DNA of 64,000 nucleotides from Eumeta japonica (GCA_005406025.1 BGZK01000180.1:496001-560000), one strand, 5' to 3'. Shown: positions 49,285-61,025, numbered from the stretch's first letter. Notes: generated by a model not told the origin, from the sequence alone. Made by a program: numbers and translations.

Positions 49285-50645
49285 TTATAAAAATGCGTGT
49301 CCGTCCGTCCTTATGACAGTCATTTTATTCAAAAACTACAGTATGATGAAATTTTTAGTGTAGTTATCTTACACAAGACGCACCTTAATTTGATATGTAA
49401 ATAAAAAAAAATATTTCTAGGAGGGGTATGTAACATAAGCTGGAAAAAAAATGTGAGCCGTCACGGGACGCCTGGCGGATGTGAAACATCGAGTTTGTAC
49501 AAGTAATATGCATTAAATACAAGATTACGACAGGAACTAAATATAGCAATGGAAAAATTAAATATGACGATTTTTTTACAGAAAATGATGACTATTTATT
49601 TAATAAACATTTATTTTCATTAAATACAAAATCTCAATATTGATTTCATGTTGTCAAAACTTAATTCATTTTATCTGTGACTTCAGTAATAGTTATATTC
49701 GATGTTTCCTCTTAAGGTATTACTGTGATAATTGTTTGTCACAGTAATAATTAATAATAATTGATTATTAATAATCAATTATTAATCAAAAATACAATCA
49801 TATTAATCAAAATGTCGTAATGTGTACGGTGTATACATTACTACATTTGGATACACATACTACAAATACAGTCCACAGGTATTAGTGTGTACGATGTGGC
49901 GACGCGTCGCCATGCGCAAGCGACTGTCCGATTCTCTTCTCACTCGATTCGATGGTGCTGTTTACTACGGTATACATTTTGACTATATATATTTATACCA
50001 TTGTATATCGTAGCGACCTGTCGCCACACAGTGCATTCTATTATAAATAGACTGTATATATACCCTAGTTTGGTAGTAACAATCCGGTTTACCCTGCACC
50101 TATAGATGTTTCACATCAAAATTTCAGCAAACATCAACGTTCGACAATTCTTTTAAAAACACCAAGTTTCTAAGCAATATTTTTGATTCCGTGAATAATT
50201 TCGGAAATAATCGCCCCGAAAATATCAGAAATTGTGTCTCCCCTTTATTTTTAAACTGGATGTCAAAAAATAAATGAAAAAATAACGGCGGTGACGCTTA
50301 ATAAATATTTCAAAGAAAACTATTTTGAACGTGATCATATATACTGTTTTTGAGTTACTGCTGAAATACTGTGCTTCGCAACGAAAGGACGTAAACACCT
50401 TGAAGATACGCTCTTTTGCTGATGCACTTTAGTTTACGCTAGTTTAATAATAATAGTCGACACACCTATTTATTTTTCTAGTTATACGCAACTAGTTATA
50501 GTTATAGGCTTATAACTATTCTGTGCGGGAAACGTAGGAAATGTGTAGTAACGTACTTTTTTCATCTTTAGTGCATTTCTTTATAATAATGGCTTCGGAA
50601 GTCTATAATAAGCATAGTTTGACATGCTCTTGGCCAGTTTTTTTC
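49285..50645 (+). repeat. Dispersed non-coding repeat, copy B (interrupted)
   Basis: This is the counterpart of 7440-8193 and shares its landmarks from GTCCGTCCGTCCTTA to CTTGGCCAGTTTTTT in the same order and strand. It is interrupted after AAGCTGGAAAAAAAATG by an inserted segment (49478-50117, perhaps with some flanking bases) and resumes with TTTCAG.AAA. Removing the insertion leaves about 720 bp, close to copy A. Confidence 0.65.
49478..50117. mobile_element. 640-bp inserted segment with 13-bp inverted ends and internal palindromes
   Basis: It begins GATGTGAAACATC (49478-49490) and ends with the exact reverse complement (50105-50117). The end words are themselves nearly palindromic. Inside are a perfect 30-bp AT palindrome (49755-49784) and a perfect 16-bp GC palindrome TGGCGACGCGTCGCCA (49897-49912). 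Comparison with the uninterrupted copy A shows that it was inserted. It has no coding capacity beyond a random 63-codon frame. The class is unknown, and the true ends may lie some bases further out. Confidence 0.5.
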
Positions 50646-51500
50646 TTTTGTACACATATTGTGACAATCGTCCATTTCAGAGAAAGTGCTATTGCTTTTG
50701 CGTGATTGTATTGTATTTGCGTAGTTAGCAATACACGCTAAGAATGCGGTTTTCTACGATATTCTCTATTGCACTAACGTTATTTTTATTTTATGTCCGT
50801 ACTGTTTATCGTTCTGTATAGACATAATTGTATATTTTTTTTTGATTATGAACTTGAAGTAGTGTTTTGATAATTAAACATAATAATAGTTACTGATTGT
50901 AATTTCAAGAATAACTGGCATTTTAGGAATTCATAGGAAGCTGGTGCTCCTGAGGTTCTACTTCTAATATATTTAATTTGAAATTAAATAATTTGTAATT
51001 AAATATATGTAGTATTTACAAGGGTCTTTCTTAAAATATATAAAACATTCTATTTTCAATACCGTAAATAACGTGAAAGAACAAGATGAAAGAAAATGCA
51101 GTATGTATACATGTTTATTAATGTTTTATTTTTCATAGACGCTTGCCTGCAACGTGCATTAACATGCAGCATGCAACCCACCGCTGACCCTCGAATCTGC
51201 CTCTCCACTACGAATCTGAATTGAATATTGATTCGAGAGGATTGACAGATCTGTCAATAATGCATGTTACTAGCAAGTGGGCATGCTGCACAGTCTATTA
51301 TGGATTTCGGCGAATCAACACCTTACACAATAGATTATTTATCATAGGTTTAGTGGTGATAAAAATGAAAAATCCAAACAATATACAATTTTATAAATGT
51401 GCAACATATTATTATTATTACATTTGTTATCAGAACACGGATCTGCATTATGACTTATCGAAAACTGTGACCTTGTGAACACACAAACGGATAACGAAAA
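50646..51500. other. AT-rich intergenic region upstream of gene 4
   Basis: No gene is recognised. A short GC-richer part at 51140-51210 has words such as GCATTAACATGCAGCATGC, with no further structure. Confidence 0.3.
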
Positions 51501-51511
51501 AGGTTCGTTGT

Positions 51512-51657
51512 TATAAATATCCGAAAATAAACAAACGCGCGAGCAGCGCACTCCAGTCTGTTTCTAAACGTGGTCGCGGAGACGCTGTTGTCTGATGAAA
51601 ATAACAAGAAATTGCAAATACAACAATTATAAATTAGAAAATCTGTAATTCATTTCA
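51512..51657 (+). promoter_or_regulatory. Candidate promoter and non-coding leader exon of gene 4
   Basis: TATAAAT (51512-51518) is followed by a GC-rich stretch with CGCGCGAGCAGCGCAC and an initiator-like CCAGTC (A at 51555). About 100 nt later there is a good splice donor, TTTCA|GTGAGT (exon end 51657). A leader exon ending there would splice to the acceptor at 52193-52194, three bases before the ATG. The TATA-to-initiator distance of 43 nt is longer than usual, so the start may be nearer 51542. The exon is an inference from splice signals. Confidence 0.35.
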
Positions 51658-52197
51658 GTGAGTATTACATTTTTAGTGAGTTTTTCATCATCTTCAAAAT
51701 ATCATTCCTGCTTTTCAAGAATCAGCCTTAATATACCTTCGAGTTATCAACCTTACCAATTTCATACATATAAATAATATAAAACAATCGATGGATGTAC
51801 TGTACAATAATTTTTGTCTGTATACGTACAATCATGATGTTTTGAAGACCACTCTTCTACATTATGGATCAATGTATTGACGGCCTTGCGTCATGACGCG
51901 CGGGCCGCGGCATGCATGAAGGTCATAGTTGTTTTCTATTGGCAAAAACCGGCATGTGAAATATTAATGAAATTCATTTTTCTTCAACAAATTTTAGCTT
52001 GAATGATGAAATTAACTAATTCAATGTCATAATGTGTGAATAACATTAAAAAGAACAATTTTACAGCAATGTGAAAAAGAATAAGATTTTAACATACTAA
52101 AGTTTTACATCGTAATCTATTCATATACTAATATCGTATTTATTTGTTGATCTTTTATGCTTAACGATTGTCAAATTAGTCATTTATTTTTCAGAAA

Positions 52198-55100
52198 ATG
52201 TATTTATACATTTGGATGGTCCTACTGATTCTTATGCTGTGGCTCTACTTACGTAAGACGTATTCCTACTTCAAGAACCATGAAATCAACTACTTGCCCC
52301 CTTTGCCTGTGGTGGGTAACATGGGTAGCGTTCTCTTCAGATCGGAACATAGTGTTTATCATATAAGCAAATTGTACACCGCTTTTCCTGCCGACAGGTA
52401 TGTAAATAGTTTAATTATAGACCGTTTGTACATTAGTCCTTGGTAAATATCACTGAATTGTCGATTTGAAAACTGAAAAAGAGGCATTCGGTTTACATTG
52501 GTTTCTAAGAAATTTAATCAGAATTTATTTCAATTTTCGTACATTTTAAAAATGCGCAATAGATTCTTAGGTATGAGTATTATTATTACAGGTTCGTAGG
52601 ATTGTATGAGTTCACGAACAAGAATGTGTTTTTGCGTGATCCTGAACTTATAAAATTGATTGGTGTCAAAGATTTTGATTATTTCACCCATCGTCGTGGT
52701 TTGGGAAATGGTGAAAATAATGTGTTGGGCAAAAGTTTGTTTGGGTTAAAAGGTATGTTTATACATTTCTCCGTTCATTAATTATTTAATTAATATAACG
52801 ATATTACAGTTTATATAATTATTATTATTGTACCAAAATCAATATAATACTCACAGTATTTTATAAAAAGAAATTAGTTACGAAAATAACTTATGCATTT
52901 TATTTAAAACTATTTATTTTTATATAATATCTTGATTGAAATTTTAATATCAATTCAAACCTCGATCTTATGCTTGATACTGAATCTGTCACAAAACCCG
53001 ACTTTGGTTCTATTTACGGTTTTACTCCCTATTCATCTTGCTCTCTTTTTCACTCTCTCTCTATCTCTATTCTCTCTCGCCTTACCCAACCCTCTGTTTC
53101 GCCAAGCACATCGAATAATAAACACATATCTCTTTCTACACATATTATAAACATAACATATACATCTTATTACTACACATATTAAAAACGTAGTTATGTA
53201 TATGTGTCTGTGCGTGCGTGCGTCCGTACGCGTGTGTGTGTGGTCCAGGAGTAGGTGATCACCGCCGCCCAAGAAAACTCGGAACCAGAAGAGTCACTAA
53301 TGCTTTGGCAGCCATTAAGAAAAGAATAATAATGGAGGAGGGAGTGCGACACCGAAGCTTTGACTTATTTTTAATTTTTTTCCGAAACACAATAAAAAAG
53401 TAACCCGTAACCGAGAACTAATGAATATTAATAAATCAATGAAACTGTTTGTTGCTAACTGTGCATTGTTCTCGGAGGAACAGGATTACTGTCCTTCGTG
53501 GTTTCAAAAAACCTTTTTCCCATCGGTACAAATAGGTGCCAATAGTGATCAAATCAAGTTACATTGTAAAATTAAAGGGTGTAAATTATCATATAGTTTG
53601 TAGTTATCTTACAACGATTTCGTTGGATTGCAAATTTTAGGGCAGAAGTGGCGCGACATGCGGTCGACGCTGAGTCCCGCCTTCACGGGCTCTAAACTGC
53701 GGGGCATGGTGCCGCTCATGCAGAACTGCAGCAAGAATCTGGTGCGGTTCTTGGACACCGAGATTGAGACCACTAAAAGTACCTCATATTTTATATTCAG
53801 GAAATGTATTATTTTTCATTTATAAATGGTTAATAAAAGTAATCAAAAAACTATTTGTCATTGTTCTCGGTTGGACTAGCTGGCTATTTGGATCTCGACA
53901 CCCGGGATATGTTCTCGCGGTATACCAATGACGTTATCGCTACCTGCGCTTTTGGTCTTCAGGTCGACTCTGTAGCAGAGAAAGAAAATGAATTTTACAA
54001 AATGGGCGAAAAGTTAACTACATTACGAATTATTCAATTCTTACAAATTATATTCAACGTGTTATTTCCGTTCTTTAATAAGGTGATTGATATCACATAC
54101 ATAAGAATTTCTACTAGATAACAGTGTATTTTAAGTATTAAATAAAATAAATAATATTTTTTCGCAGATAGCTACCTTCGAGGTTTTTTCAAAAGAAGCC
54201 ATTGGATACTTAAGATCGTTGGTTTTCAGCGCTATTAAAAATCGGGACGATAATAAAGCTTTCAGGCCAGATTTGATTCAAATTCTTCTTGAAGCGAAGA
54301 AAGGTACACATCGTTTTTCAGAGCGATTTTTAAGTACATCTCTCTTTACTAAATTTAATAGAATTATTTTAATCGGAACAGTAATCTCAATATAAAAATA
54401 TTGCTATTTATCAACAGGCACTCTCAAACATGAAAATTTAAAAGACGAAAAAGATGCCGGTTTCGCTACTGTCGAAGAATCGACTATTGGTAAAAACGCA
54501 ATAAAGCGAAGTAAATACATTTCGTTTTGACATTCTTTTCTATAGTAATTCATTAAATTATTTACATAAATATAAAATATTGTTTTGCAGCTTGGGACGA
54601 CGAAGATCTATTTGCGCAAGCGATATTATTTTTCTTTGCCGGTTTCGAAACGGTGTCTACGGCTATTGTGTTTCTGTTGTATGAACTAGCGCTGAACCCT
54701 GATATACAAACGAAATTGAGAGAAGAAATAGACAGTTCATATAACAAGTACAGCGATAAAATTGATTACGATAAAATAAACCAAATGAAATATTTGGATA
54801 TGGTAGTATCAGGTAAATTCTTAGTTGTCACAAAGATTTCAGCACACCTAGTGACCAAGAAAGTGACTAAGAAATTTTTACCTTCATGTTTGCAGAAGGC
54901 CTTCGAAAATGGCCTCCGGTGCCTGTCCTCGACAGGGTATGTCAAAGACGCTATAAAATGGGAAAGCCGCATGACAAAGCCTCTAAGGATTTCTATGTAA
55001 TTTCCCGTCTTTGTCTTAGAATAATAGTTTGTTTTTAATTATATTAAAGATTCTGCATTTATAAATACGCACATAACAACTCTGTGTCTAGGGGTATTTA

Positions 55101-55559
55101 GATTAGACGTCATGATTTCAGCTGGAAAAGGATTCCGTGATAGGTATTGCTGTTTGGCCAATTCATCACGATCCGCAGTACTACCCGGAACCAGAAATGT
55201 TCGACCCAGAAAGGTTTTCGGACGAGAACAAACACAGCATCAAGCCCTTTACCTACTTGCCTTTCGGAATAGGGCCAAGGAACTGTATAGGTGAATTTGC
55301 TATAAATGAACGGATTTTTTGCCCTATGCATAATTAACATATTGCTATTAGAATTAAGATGTTGTATTTATTTTTTTCAGGGTCCCGTTTTGCATTAATA
55401 GAATTAAAGATTATGATCTTCGATTTGTTGAGACACTTCGAGTTGTCACCGGCACCCAATACCAAAATACCACCTGAATTAGATCCAATGAATGGGTTAA
55501 TGCGCATGCGAGGAGGACACTGGCTTAGAATTACATCTAGAAAACATAAGCTACCATAA
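52198..55559 (+). CDS. Cytochrome P450, CYP9 family, gene 4 (10 coding exons, 533 aa)
   Basis: Predicted microsomal monooxygenase and the most compact copy (3.4 kb). Coding exons: 52198-52397, 52592-52752, 53641-53778, 53880-54082, 54168-54303, 54418-54510, 54591-54812, 54896-54996, 55122-55290, 55381-55559; sum 1602 nt, no stop. It has an anchor at about residues 2-17, the hinge LPPLPVVGN, WRDMR (124-128), helix I AGFETVS (327-333), EGLRKWPP (from 385), PERF (447-450) and the heme loop FGIGPRNCIG with Cys473. The donor after exon 8 is the weak GTAATT, and intron 7 is only 83 nt. The segment before helix C reads THRRGLGNGENN where the other copies have an (S/C)DHR motif. That part often touches substrate in this family, so specificity may differ. 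Exon 3 is almost identical to that of gene 3. Confidence 0.94.
53033..53245. repeat. CT-rich tract and GT/GTGC microsatellite in intron 2 of gene 4
   Basis: A TC-rich simple sequence (53038-53080) and a (TGCG)n/(GT)n tract (53207-53244) lie within the intron. They are followed by GTAGGTGATCACCGCCGCCC, a word often seen in dispersed moth repeats. Open frames here come from the simple sequence and are not genes. Confidence 0.55.
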
Positions 55560-56289
55560 TATATAAGTATTATTAAGTTTCATTTTAATATAACTATATT
55601 CATGCAATTTTTATTTGTTTAATTCCAATACACCTTTTAATACGACACAAAATTTTAAGAATTTATATTTTGTTGCTTTTCCACCTTATCACTCGTTCGG
55701 AAGGTAGTTTTTACTCAAGAGGAACGAGTAAGAAACTAAAGGATAACACTTTTCAAATTTAAATATGTTATACAATCAAATCTAAATAGATCTATACCAT
55801 AGACAAACTCGCAAGAATTTGAGCTGGTTAAATCCATGAATATTTGTCCTCTAAATATTCACAAATTGTATAATACCCTTTTTTAACAAACATTTGCTTA
55901 GTAATGATAAAAATTTGGTTTAAGGTAAATTTTGTATATTTTCAGACATCTTGTTGAACATGCGCGCTCAAAGCCCCATAAATGAATTCAAAATTTTACG
56001 TATCGTAGTTGAATAACATATAAATGCAGTTTATTATTATTTCTTGTATCGGATTTATGTCGACTATTTCCATATTTTTATTTACACGTAATAAATTGTC
56101 ATATCGAAATTGAGATGTTATACTTGAGATACCGAATTCCATAAACTTAATTCGATAAGGTTCTTTAGGCTCCGGCCTTTAAATGGCCCAAATAACTCAC
56201 TTTTACAGCGACTTTTTAAAATATCTTTTAGAAAAACAGTGCCTAGATTGGTATTGCAGTATGTTGATACTCGTAATTGTCAGTGAAGT

Positions 56290-59200
56290 CAGAATGGTCA
56301 GCTTGGAAAGCCAACTTTTGTGAAATATATGGAAATAAAAGTTGGCCTCAAGTTATATATGCATTTACGTTTAGATATCAGTCTGGATCATTACTGGAAT
56401 ATGCCACAAAAAGAAAGACTATTATTAGAGGTAAACAAGCACATTGATACCCAAATAATGATAAATCTGATTGTAATGGGATTACCAGATTATGTTATGG
56501 ACAAAATTGATAAAAAGAATGAAAAGTCCACTGAAAGCCTCTATAATGAAAATGGAAAACATGAATATGTGTCTAACAAAAAGAACTTCCGAAATAACAA
56601 AAGATTTACCTATGATTATAAAGAAAAACCTGATAAAAATGATTAAATAAAGCCTTGTAAAACTTGTGAAAATTTAAATAAAGGTATTCGGTTTTACTAT
56701 TAAGAAAAATGCTGGTATAAACCGACAGAAAGGTATAATCATAAAAAAAATCAACAATAAAACCATTAACAATTCAGTGATTGATGTGGAGCTCAAATAT
56801 AATGACAAAAAAAAAACCGAATAATAACACCATTAATTAAAGTCGAACTGTTATTCAATGAAAAATTGGGACATTTTGAGTAAATGATTCCGGTTCAATT
56901 GTTTCTATAATTAATTCCAAATTAATAAGACTCAGAGAAGAAGGAGAAAAAGAGTCAAGTAATGAGAAAATAAACACAATTAATGGTGTTAAAAAGACAG
57001 TAGGTTTAACAGATGTAAAGATAAGAATTTTTGATATTGAAGGAAGAGTCGATGTTTATATAATTGTTGGAGAAGAATTTAAATACAATTTTCTAATTGG
57101 ACTGGATATCAATTGTTAAATTGTTTTAAATTTAAACTAATTCAAGACGAGAATTTGAAAATCATTTAAAAAAGAGAACATAAAAATAAAAGAAGAAAAA
57201 AATAATCTTATGAATGTGGTTGATGATAGAAAGTGTATTTCTAAGAAAGTGAAAAATGAAATGAACCAATGTTTGATAAACTTTAATGAACATATAAAAG
57301 AGGGGGATTTCAAAATAAAAACGTATAATTTAAATATTCAACAAAAGTCATAAATAGACATATTGATAGACACATACAGTTCAATATTTCCAAGAGACAA
57401 ATGTGATATTGGCACGATCAGAGAATACGAAGCACGCATTGATTTACTCATTGTAGTAAAAGGACTTATAGATGTTGAGTTGAAGACAAAAAGGATATAC
57501 AAGAACAAATAGTAAAGTTACTTAACAAAAATCTCGTAGACGAATCTTATAGTCCATTTGCGGCACCATTAACTTTGGCTTTCAAAAAAAAAGACAACAG
57601 AAAATCAAGGTTGTGCATCGATTTTAGAGATCTAAATAAGATAGTGGTACCTCAAGCTCAACCGTTCCCACTGATCGACGACCTAGTAATTAAACAAGAA
57701 ATTCAATATATTTCACAACGGACATTTTTCATATTGGACAACAACGTATTCAACAACATATTTCATATTGAACAAAAATTCAGCTTTCTGGTCTATTCCG
57801 CTAAGAATTGAAGATAGGAAGAAAATTGCCTTTGTAACGCAGGAAGGGCACTATCAATGGACAGGTTTACCATTTGGTTTAAAGACTTCGCCGGCAATTT
57901 TTCAAAGAACATTTTAAGAAAGTACAAACTCACTCATTTCATAGTTAATTACATTGATGGTATTTTAAAATTTTCTAAGACTTTCTCTGATCACTTCACC
58001 CATCTGACATAATTGTTAGAAGCTATAAAAAAGGATGGTTTTAGACTCAAATTTACAAAATGTACGTTTGGTTCAGACACGGTTAAATATCTTGGACATA
58101 TAATACATAATAATATAGTGCGACCATTAGGAGACAACTTCGTTTCAATAAACGATTTTCCAATACCGAAAAATCAGAAAAATGTTAGACAATTGCTAGG
58201 AAAAATTAACTTCTATCATGAATGTATTACAAAAAGTGCGGTCATTTTAGAACCTCTTCATAATTTACTTAAAAAAAAAATATTTCGTCTGCGTAGTGTC
58301 AAAATTCCTTTGAAAGCATAAAACAATTATTGTGTTCCCAACCAAGCTTAGAAATATTAGATCAGAATTTACTGATAAGTATTTACACGGATGCTTCTTT
58401 AAAAGGTATTGGGGCAGTTTTAAAGCAAACATAACAAAATGGAAAAGATAAGCCAGTTACATACTTCTCAAAAAAATTAAATAATGTGCAAAATAAAAAG
58501 AAGGCAATTTGTTTAGAATGCTTAACAAATAAAGAAGCAATAAGATACTGACAATACTGGTTAATCGGTAAGTCGTTTACAGTATATTCTGACCATAAAC
58601 CATTAGAAAATTTAGGTATCAAGTCAAGAACAGATGGAGATTTAGGAGAATTAACATATTAACTATCACAGATGATTTTCAAATTAAATATGCCCCAGAA
58701 AGAGAAAATTTAGAAGCAGATTGTTTAAGTATCAACCCAGTATTAGATGCAAGTGAATATACAGATGAATAACTAAAAATTGTAAATATGATGAAACTGG
58801 AGGATATTATTACAGATCAGGATAATAATGAAGGCATACAAAATAACAAATTGAAATTAATATTGAAACACAATATTTATTATAAAAAGGTTAGAAAACG
58901 CAATAAAATTATTTTATCAGAATTTTTCTGTAAAAAAATTATTAAATATGTATATGAAAACATGTGTCATTTAGGCATAAAACAAATACAGCACAAAATT
59001 AGTACATTTTATACAGCAAAAAATTTAACGACAAATATTAAAATGCATTTTAAAAATTGTGAGATATGTATAGAAAATAAAACGAGAGGACAAGATAAAT
59101 ATAGTCTAATGTCATATTTAGGCCCGGCCACAATACTCATTGAGATAGTTTCAATTGACTCAATTGGAGATTTTGAAGGTTCACAGTCAACGAAAAGATA

Positions 59201-60430
59201 TTTGCACCTCTTAGTGGACCACTTTACACGATATGGTTATATTATTACCTCAAAAACACAAAGTGCTAATGATTTTGTTAAGCTAATCAATAATATAACA
59301 GAGTCTGATCAAATTGAAATGTTTCTTACCATCTAATACCCAGGAATCAACTCAAAGGAATTCAAAAAAATTTTAAATGAAAAATACATACAAATGATAC
59401 ATTGCCCAAAACTGCGTAGATAAATACAATAATATAATACACAACACACAGTTACTGGTTTTGTACCAAAATACCTGTTGGACGGTACAGATATCTCCTA
59501 TTTGTCCAATGAATTAAGAAGAGATAAAATAGAAGTTGAATGGGTTAGAGATAAAAAAATAGCCCTAGAAAATTCAATAAAGTCACATAATTATAATAAA
59601 CAATTATTTGATAAAAATAGAATTCATTTCAATTTCAATACAGGAGATATAGTATACATGGAGAATGGAAACAGATTAAATAGAAATAAATTAGATGAGC
59701 TGAAGATCGGTCCATTTAAAATAATTGAAAAGATATTAAATTCCATTTATAAAATTAATACAGGTCATAAAAATTCAGAATCTAATCTCTTTCATATCAC
59801 AAAACTTATACTAGTACCTATACAACAATAAAATAAGACAAATATTTTGTTTATTTTAGTACACTAATGTTTTAAAATCTGATTTGGTTTTAATTACTTA
59901 AGGTGTAGATAAGATAAAATTTTAGCACAAATTTTCTTCCTTGAGGAGGGACATTTAAAGAGATATTTCTTTATTTTTACAGTGCACTACTGTTGGTAAA
60001 ACAGTGAACATTTACCAATGTAATCCCTAGATGGCGCAGCCTAGTAACGGCAGCCGTCAGAGGTTAAAGCGGTTTGTTGTCATTGACAGGACTCACCATG
60101 ATTATGTATAATAATATAAAATATTGTAAATAGGAATTCGTAATTTCAATAATAGACTTTAAATGTCGTTTCTTTGATTTACGAGTAGAAAATAGTTTTC
60201 TACTCTTGTTAATTAATGTAATTATTAGTGCATGTAAATATTTAAAATTAAACCTTTGATTTACAGAGCAACGCCATTGTTTACTAAGATTTGCAATTCC
60301 TAAAAAGTTTGGAGAAATGGTCTTATGCACATATATATATAACCCCCCATAGCATGGCGGTCATGGCCCTTATTCATCTATCTCTTTCTATAGAATCAGA
60401 TTCATTCATCAGGTCGTTTCTTCGTTAACA
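56290..60430 (+). mobile_element. Ty3/Gypsy-type LTR retrotransposon, degraded
   Basis: Broken frames give, in order, a gag-like piece (56305-56646, with VMGLPDYVMDKIDK) and a zinc-knuckle remnant (about 56650-56720). The aspartic protease follows (about 56890-57110, with DSG and FLIGLDI). Reverse transcriptase (57520-58320) shows CIDFRDLNKIV and a YIDG box, then KYLGHII and RQLLGKINFYHECI. RNase H (58370-58720) has YTDASLKGIGAVLKQ and SDHKPLENL. Integrase (58790-59330) keeps CEICIENK and LLVDHFTRYGYI, and a C-terminal segment (59478-59831) ends in FHITKLI. Stops and frameshifts are frequent, and the catalytic YxDD box at 57950-57961 has Gly in place of its second Asp. The copy is dead. A purine-rich tract (TTGAGGAGGG, 59940-59949) precedes a probable 3' LTR. 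I found no matching 5' LTR. Confidence 0.8.
59950..60422 (+). repeat. Probable 3' LTR of the Gypsy-type element
   Basis: The stretch directly follows the polypurine tract and contains a TATA-like ACATATATATATAACC near 60330 and a GC-richer GATGGCGCAGCC segment near 60031. Its right border is uncertain and is placed before GTTAACATATTT. No second LTR was found upstream, so this is judged from position and composition alone. Confidence 0.35.
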
Positions 60431-60845
60431 TATTTTTATATTAAGGATGCTAAATTTCTTTATTATTCAACATTTTATTTGTTTTGCATATTTGTTCTTA
60501 ATTAATCGCATCAATTTTTCAATTATCCTTCTTATCTATTTATGTTATTATTTTCTATTCTATGCACTGATTTTTGCTATATTATTTTTCATTTACATAT
60601 TAATCTTAAAATAAATCTTATTCTAAATTCAATTCTTTTAGTATACATTGTTTTCATTTTACTATAAAAGTTTACAAATATACCTACCGCCATATTTTAT
60701 TATATTTTTTTACTTTATTATGTGTAATTTTTATTATATTTTGTATTATACCTTCATAACTTACCATTTCAAAATTTATGAACAATTTACGTTCGATTCA
60801 TCTTTGAACATTTACTTACAACGATCCTGCAGTATCTCATGAATT
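60430..60845. other. Very AT-rich spacer, no gene recognised
   Basis: T-rich sequence with one random 64-codon frame (60648-60842) made of Phe, Tyr and Ile codons. Composition alone explains it. Confidence 0.4.
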
Positions 60846-60849
60846 TGTC

Positions 60850-61025
60850 TTTTTTTTATTCGGTCCTCCAAAAGTTTCGAGAAGCTCCACCTTCCGACCG
60901 CAACGCCAATTTCCTCTTCCAGTGCTGCCTCCTCTGTAAAAATATATGACATTCCTCAAAAGGGTGCAGCACATCCTATCCTTTAGTGGAGTCACAGATA
61001 CAGTACGGCGAGTCTTTCAACTAAA
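60850..61025 (-). mobile_element. R1-like LINE, C-terminal zinc-finger fragment
   Basis: On the minus strand LKDSPYCICDSTKG, a stop, then DVLHPFEECHIF reads as the C-terminal CCHC-type motif of R1 elements. After a shift it continues EEAALEEEIGVAVGRW and FSKLLEDR. The next 400 bases on the upstream side do not continue the element. It is a separate fragment from the R1-like relic at 46.5-47.7 kb. Confidence 0.6.

Noticed and set aside
53033..53272. His/Arg-rich frame on the minus strand
   Set aside because: It is produced by the GT/GTGC microsatellite and CT-rich tract.
60064..60330. 88-codon minus-strand frame
   Set aside because: It lies across the probable LTR, with no recognisable domain.
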